DNA of 28,432 bases from an uncultured Sutterella sp. GTDB lineage: Bacteria > Pseudomonadota > Gammaproteobacteria > Burkholderiales > Burkholderiaceae_F. The notes beneath the pieces are model-generated. The model ran no database searches, was not told the origin of the DNA, and saw only the letters and a program-made list of their open reading frames with translations. This document shows, piece after piece, positions 23,887 to 28,432 of the stretch (the stretch's first letter is position 1; every line of letters begins with the position of its first letter). The translations under genes were made by a program, and so were the position numbers. The stretch lies in contig CALEAW010000093.1 in the NCBI GenBank assembly GCA_937943605.1, positions 1 to 28,432 on the forward strand, in the 5' to 3' direction.

Positions 23887-26724
23887 ATGAACGTCTTGGA
23901 TCAATGTCAAAAGTGGCATGAGAACAATGAACACCAAACAATCATCGATACGCTTGAGTCCATAGATGCGGATCAGCGAACACCCGAGATGGATAGCGTA
24001 TTGGCTCGAGCCTATAACAATGAGGCAGACCCTCGGACACCTGACGGTCGGGAAATGTTGCGTCGAGCGATTGCACTCTTAGAGCCTCATGAGGACAGTT
24101 TGGGCAAAACGTCTCCTTGGAATTTCAGAATGGGTTATGCCTATTACTACCTTGATCAGGAAGGTAAGGCGCTAACTTATTTCCGCCGAGCGCACCAGGT
24201 AGAACCTGATGACGAAGATACCCAAACGTTCATTGAATCTTGTCAGAAATGTATCTCACTGCCACGTTTATTGGAGACCTTTAGAGAGCGTACTCAAAAT
24301 GCTTGGGCGGCCTTTGAAGCACAAGAAGCTGAACTTCGCGGCATCATGGATGCGGATCACAAACATGAAAACGGGCAAATGCTCATTGAACGCTGTGAGT
24401 TGATTTTAGCGATAGCGTTTGACAATATCTCTTTTGAACTGGGTTTTAACGGTGTCAAACACGAATTGATTTTGACACCCGAAGGTGATCGACAGAAGCT
24501 CTTCGAATTGGTTTATTTCAGAAACCACGCGCCTCAATCCGTTTTAGAACATTGGAATATTTTGGTTGGTCGCCAGGGTTCGACCAATATGGGATTGCGC
24601 GTCGATGGCATCGATGTGGATGGCAACGACGTCCTGGTATGGCTTGAGCCCGATGACGACGAATATCGACTTTTCGTTTATTGTGAAAAGTTGTTGGAGA
24701 AGAAAGCGCAGGAAGAAGGTCGCGTTTGGTGGATGTTGACGAATCTGACGGATCAGATTTTGGGTGAAATCCCACACATGCGATACATTTCGGATTTCGA
24801 GGTGTTGGACGAGACCAGGCCTGAGCCTGCGATTCGATTGGCCGAACTCCCTGAAAAGTTGAAGTCGTTGGGTAAAGAACTTTCGTTGGATGCTCAAGAA
24901 TTGTTGGAAAACAGCTATCTAGGCTATCAAGCGAAACCCGATGAGGATCCCGAGGCTGATTGGCGATTGGATATCATCGCAGGATCAACGCGTTCGGCAC
25001 CGCTGATCAACGGCTATATGAGTGCCGATAATGAAACGATGGATGATCTCCATGCGGACGGCATCGTCGCGGGCTTTGTCTGTTTCCCGTTGGATGGATT
25101 TACCGGTGACGATCGCACGCAAGAAATTTTTGATTTTCGTGAAGCATTAGAGAATCGACTAGCGGAGTCTTGTGGTTCAGACTTGGTGACATTGATTGGC
25201 GGAGCAACCGGCCTTTATTACGGATACGTTGACTTTATTGCTTGGGATTTGATGCCGGTATTGGAAGAGGCCAAGGCATTTTTTGAAGAAAGTGACGTGG
25301 TGTGGGCGAGTTTCCATACCTTCCGTCGTGAAGCCGGCACCGTGCCTTTGAAAACAATGCCGGAGGAGGCTACGGCTGATCAGGAGGTGTCCGATGATGA
25401 GGTGCCTGAGTTAGACGAGACGCTCACAGGTATGGACTACATTCCTTACACTCCCGACAACGCCGAGGCGTTTTTCTCGCAGCTTGAGCAATGGAATGAC
25501 GATGATGAGTACACCCGTTGCATTCAGGCGTTGAATGCCATCCCAGAGGATTGGCGCAATTATCGTATTGCTTACGCGATGGCTCGCGCGTTGGAAAACT
25601 ACGCCATTCTTGGTGATCATGGCGAGGGTACTCCGAGCTACAAGGGTGACAAAGCGCTCCGTCGAGCCATTGAGGTCTTGGAAGCTGTTCGTGAGGACGG
25701 TCAGGATAAGGCCCAGTGGCACATGCGTATGGCTTATGGCTATCAGTATCTCAATGGTCAGGAGGAAAAGGCCATTCCATACGCCAAGCGATGGGCCGAG
25801 TTGGATCCTGAAGACGAGGATGCAGTTACTGTGATCAAGGAATGTGAAGCCGAAATCGCAAAGCGTGAGTCATCAAATCCGGCATCAACTGAGGATGAGG
25901 ATAAGACAGGCATGTTCGCTGGATCAGTTTTGCTGTCAAAAGGCGAATGGGATCGAAATCAATTGATGGCTGATTTGGTGCAACAGTGGAATATAGATGT
26001 CGATGATGACGAAAAAGGCGACACTGAACATCCCGATGTTCTATTGATCACTTCGGGCGACATGATAGGCGCAATCACGCTAATGCGCTCGCCTGTCCCA
26101 AATGGTGAGGCAGAAGAATGTGCTGAAAATAACTATATGTGGCCTGATGCGGTTAAGGTTGCGAAAGAGCATGCCGCACATATCCTTGTGGCAGTGATCG
26201 GTAAGGAAGAGGATGTCTTAGAGCGAGGCCGGTTTTATACCAAGTTAGTTGCTACATGTTGCCGACAAGCGCATGCTACGGGTGTCTATACCAGTGGTGT
26301 GGTGTTTGAGCCGTCTTTTTATGAAGAGATGGCCGGAATCATGAAGGAGGGTGAACTCCCTCTCAATAATTGGATTTGGTTCGGGCTTTATCGAACGGCA
26401 ACCGGTGTCAATGCCTATACCTACGGCATGGATGTTTTTGGTAAGGAAGAACTCGAAGTCCTCGATGCGAATGCCGAACCGATGACCGTACGCGAGTTTT
26501 TGGTCAATCTTGTTGGCTATGTGCTCGATGAAGACGTCACACTCAAGGATGGCGAGACGATTGGTTTCTCAGCCGATGATAAACATCGCATTACGCGTAG
26601 CCAGGGTGTGGCGCTGCCGGAACAAATGACGCTCAAAGTTTCTTGGGATTCGTCGGATGACGATCCTGATGACACTAAAGAAACGACTGAGGAGGCGGAT
26701 ACTGGTTTGGATGAACGGGAATAG
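23887..26724 (+). CDS. Large acidic TPR protein with C-terminal DUF4261-like domain
   Basis: 945 aa, no signal peptide, strongly acidic. Residues 1-121 form a TPR-like module, and residues about 516-660 repeat it: LRRAIALLEPHEDSLGK and RMGYAYYYLDQEGKAL in the first align with LRRAIEVLEAVREDG and RMAYGYQYLNGQEEKAI in the second. Between them (about 130-480) lies an alpha/beta region with LVWLEPDDDEYRLFVYCEK and WWMLTNLTDQILGEIPHM. Residues about 676-880 resemble DUF4261 (FAGSVLLSKGEWD, then NYMWPDAVKVAKEHAAHILV). The tail is Asp/Glu-rich. GAGGAGG lies 6 nt before the ATG. DUF4261 proteins are common in toxin-immunity neighbourhoods; no toxin gene is present in the window. Confidence 0.82.
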   Translation: MNVLDQCQKWHENNEHQTIIDTLESIDADQRTPEMDSVLARAYNNEADPRTPDGREMLRRAIALLEPHEDSLGKTSPWNFRMGYAYYYLDQEGKALTYFRRAHQVEPDDEDTQTFIESCQKCISLPRLLETFRERTQNAWAAFEAQEAELRGIMDADHKHENGQMLIERCELILAIAFDNISFELGFNGVKHELILTPEGDRQKLFELVYFRNHAPQSVLEHWNILVGRQGSTNMGLRVDGIDVDGNDVLVWLEPDDDEYRLFVYCEKLLEKKAQEEGRVWWMLTNLTDQILGEIPHMRYISDFEVLDETRPEPAIRLAELPEKLKSLGKELSLDAQELLENSYLGYQAKPDEDPEADWRLDIIAGSTRSAPLINGYMSADNETMDDLHADGIVAGFVCFPLDGFTGDDRTQEIFDFREALENRLAESCGSDLVTLIGGATGLYYGYVDFIAWDLMPVLEEAKAFFEESDVVWASFHTFRREAGTVPLKTMPEEATADQEVSDDEVPELDETLTGMDYIPYTPDNAEAFFSQLEQWNDDDEYTRCIQALNAIPEDWRNYRIAYAMARALENYAILGDHGEGTPSYKGDKALRRAIEVLEAVREDGQDKAQWHMRMAYGYQYLNGQEEKAIPYAKRWAELDPEDEDAVTVIKECEAEIAKRESSNPASTEDEDKTGMFAGSVLLSKGEWDRNQLMADLVQQWNIDVDDDEKGDTEHPDVLLITSGDMIGAITLMRSPVPNGEAEECAENNYMWPDAVKVAKEHAAHILVAVIGKEEDVLERGRFYTKLVATCCRQAHATGVYTSGVVFEPSFYEEMAGIMKEGELPLNNWIWFGLYRTATGVNAYTYGMDVFGKEELEVLDANAEPMTVREFLVNLVGYVLDEDVTLKDGETIGFSADDKHRITRSQGVALPEQMTLKVSWDSSDDDPDDTKETTEEADTGLDERE

Positions 26725-26805
26725 CTTGAGGCTATGCTATAGAAGGGATGGACCTCGTTGTAGACAATGGAGTTTTGATTAGACGGTAAGAAAGAGGGGG
26801 GTGTC

Positions 26806-27264
26806 ATGGGAGCATGGGGCATAACAGCATTAGAGCGTGATGAAGGACTGGATGTACTGGACATCCTCAAAAATGATTATGTACCAGATCATCCGGTAAT
26901 GGATCTGGGTGAGATGATCGAACTGATGAAAGAGGAATGTATGTTGGGAGCAGACTTCTCGCAAATCGATTTTCTCTTTGACAATACTGCGATGGCTTTG
27001 GCCGAACTGTATTTCCAATGGAAGGATAACAGCAAGCTTGAGGAAGCAATATGGGATAAGGTCACGGGGTTCACGGCATCTAAAGAGGCCCTTGCCTTTC
27101 TGCTGAGTCAGCTCGGTGATATAAAAAATGAGGTGCCAGACGAGGATGGTATCCGTGAAATTGTAGAGCTTTGGAAGGATGAAGACACTGGAGAGGTCGC
27201 TCCTGAGTGGTTGAAGCACTTGAATCAGCTCATTGAGCGACTGGCTGGGGAACAAAGGGGATAA
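26806..27264 (+). CDS. DUF4259-like acidic protein
   Basis: 152 aa beginning MGAWGITALERDEGLDVL, the hallmark N-terminus of DUF4259 proteins (MGAWG, then an acidic D-x-x-L-D stretch). It is helical and acidic throughout, without signal or membrane segment, so cytoplasmic. GAGGGGGG precedes the ATG by 4 nt. It lies 81 nt after the TPR/DUF4261 gene and 3 nt before the DUF4253-like gene, so the three are probably one transcript. Members of this family are found in immunity-gene clusters; the biochemical role is unknown. Confidence 0.8.
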   Translation: MGAWGITALERDEGLDVLDILKNDYVPDHPVMDLGEMIELMKEECMLGADFSQIDFLFDNTAMALAELYFQWKDNSKLEEAIWDKVTGFTASKEALAFLLSQLGDIKNEVPDEDGIREIVELWKDEDTGEVAPEWLKHLNQLIERLAGEQRG

Positions 27265-27267
27265 CAG

Positions 27268-28432
27268 ATGTCGGACAAAAAATACTACGTTCTTTTTGCC
27301 ATTTACTTACGTTGGTGCATAGAACATGACCTGATGGGCGAAGACTTCCTAGCAAAATACAGCCAGATTGTACAGAAGGTCAGGACTGCACCAGATACCA
27401 TGGATCTGCGGGAATTTATTCGTGTTGAACTCAACGGGAAACTGACTATTTCAATGTTCAACAAGATTGGGCAAGCATTTACTGGCTATTACTATGGTGA
27501 ACATGATAGTCCCAATTTTCCCCAGGACATAGAAAACTATGCCTTGGAATATTTAGGCTCAGATAAGTATTATTCCGATGAGTACCAATTTAAGGCTCCA
27601 CTATTTATTCCTTTTAACGAAGCCAACTATAAAGCCATAGCTAAGTTTATGGACACGCGATTTGCAAATTGGCATGGACAGCGCTTTGACGAAAAGACGC
27701 TCGAACCATCAGAAGTTGCTCAGTCGCTCATGGAGTTTCTCGATTGCGAATGCACCTATTTCCCGTCGATGGCTGATGATGATCCGATTATGGCGGCATA
27801 TAGCTATGCGAAGCGCGATTGTGAGCATGAAGGCTTCATACCTATGTTGATCAGAGCTGATGATGAAACGCTGCTGGAATGCCTAGTGATGAATGCCGAT
27901 CCAGCTCATGATGACGATATTCACGAATTTGATTCTCACACGGTTGGTGAGTATCGAAAGAAGTGGCTCAATGAAGCCATCTTGGATGGCAACAGTGTGC
28001 TTCAGTCCATGATTGGAGATCGTCGTTCAGAGGCTGAAGATGATGACATGGATTGGGAGGAAGAGGTTCTTGGTGAAATGACGGGGGGAGATGACAACCA
28101 TCGATTCTCAAGCTATTGGAATGGCGAAACAGACATGACGTATCCGCTCATTCTTGCCAAGATTCCTGTGAAGAAGCCTTGGGAAATTTTCGCGTATCTG
28201 CCTTTTGGTCAGTGGAATGAGTGTCCTGATACGCCTCAGCTGATGGCTGTCTCTAAATATTGGTATGAAAAATTTGGTGCTGTCTCGGTTGCTATGAGTC
28301 ACGATGAGTTGGAGTTTGTGTTACCTAAACCCGTGGATGAGTCCGTCGCTATGGCTACTGCTTTGGAGCATTATGGATTTTGCCCGGATGTCATCGATCA
28401 AGGGCCTGAAGATGCGACAGTCGGTAGGCTAG
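27268..28432 (+). CDS. DUF4253-like protein, 3' end beyond the window
   Basis: 388 codons are visible from the ATG at 27268 and the frame is still open at the last base. Residues 1-130 form a domain starting KYYVLFAIYLRWCIEHDL and containing GKLTISMFNKIGQAFTGYYY, a module often found as a companion in immunity-type proteins. From about residue 292 the sequence matches DUF4253: PLILAKIPVKKPWEIFAYLP, FGQWNECPDTPQLMAVSKYW, then HYGFCPDVIDQG. The family normally ends soon after with a WYFWWD-like motif, so little is missing. It starts 3 nt after the DUF4259-like gene, with AAGGGG 9 nt before the ATG. No signal peptide. Function is unknown; the context suggests an immunity-like role. Confidence 0.82.
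   Translation, partial: MSDKKYYVLFAIYLRWCIEHDLMGEDFLAKYSQIVQKVRTAPDTMDLREFIRVELNGKLTISMFNKIGQAFTGYYYGEHDSPNFPQDIENYALEYLGSDKYYSDEYQFKAPLFIPFNEANYKAIAKFMDTRFANWHGQRFDEKTLEPSEVAQSLMEFLDCECTYFPSMADDDPIMAAYSYAKRDCEHEGFIPMLIRADDETLLECLVMNADPAHDDDIHEFDSHTVGEYRKKWLNEAILDGNSVLQSMIGDRRSEAEDDDMDWEEEVLGEMTGGDDNHRFSSYWNGETDMTYPLILAKIPVKKPWEIFAYLPFGQWNECPDTPQLMAVSKYWYEKFGAVSVAMSHDELEFVLPKPVDESVAMATALEHYGFCPDVIDQGPEDATVGRL

Noticed and set aside
1..28432. tRNA, rRNA, CRISPR arrays, transposase or integrase genes
   Set aside because: Looked for by eye on both strands; no cloverleaf with a TTC-type arm, no regularly spaced repeats and no recombinase motifs were found.

Overview
The window looks like chromosomal DNA of a Gram-negative proteobacterium. 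Strong AGGAGG-type ribosome sites, signal peptides and lipobox signals, a short type-2 ArgC, a 306-aa anabolic ArgF and many accessory ORFs with DUF3592, YwqK, DUF4143, DUF4253, DUF4259 and DUF4261-like features suggest a gut-associated member such as Sutterellaceae or a relative. That placement is inference; no rRNA or other phylogenetic marker is present.

Layout. (1) 1-2815: a dispersed hairpin repeat cut by the window edge, an N-terminally truncated PD-(D/E)XK protein of the AAA/DUF1703 family, a minus-strand C-terminal gene fragment, and an intact minus-strand AlbA_2/Schlafen-type ATP-binding protein with its own terminator and promoter. (2) 2962-3185: a second, diverged copy of only the 3' end of argF. 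(3) 3231-6548: an AT-rich two-gene module, an AAA+ ATPase followed 2 nt later by a subtilisin-like protease, matching the IetAS anti-phage/plasmid-incompatibility pair. (4) 6587-12761: arginine biosynthesis, argF on the minus strand and argC-argJ-argB-argD on the plus strand. A 736-bp gap separates them and holds a candidate 23-codon leader ORF with a strong ribosome site. (5) 12900-14735: an AAA_14/DUF4143 ATPase, followed exactly at its stop codon by a second, diverged copy of the argD 3' end, its terminator, the ATPase promoter and the first codons of another ATPase. (6) 15028-23130: envelope proteins: small secreted proteins, DUF3592 membrane proteins, two large YwqK/MORN-type repeat proteins and a tiny lipoprotein. 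(7) 23131-23886: a largely non-coding gap with a second copy of the repeat from the window start. (8) 23887-28432: three acidic cytoplasmic proteins (TPR plus DUF4261-like, DUF4259-like, DUF4253-like, the last cut by the window end), of the kind often found in polymorphic-toxin immunity neighbourhoods.

How it fits together. argC, J, B, D and F provide the steps from N-acetylglutamate to citrulline: ArgB and ArgC make the semialdehyde, ArgD transaminates it, ArgJ recycles the acetyl group, ArgF carbamoylates ornithine. The most striking structural point is that this housekeeping block, with IetAS on one side and the DUF4143 ATPase on the other, is bracketed by leftover 3' ends of argF and argD, each pointing outward. 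The simplest reading is that a donor segment (about 3187-14294) replaced the resident arg locus and left only the outer gene ends of the old alleles, bringing defence-type cargo with the new arg genes. Independent insertions or tandem duplications on each side are the alternative.
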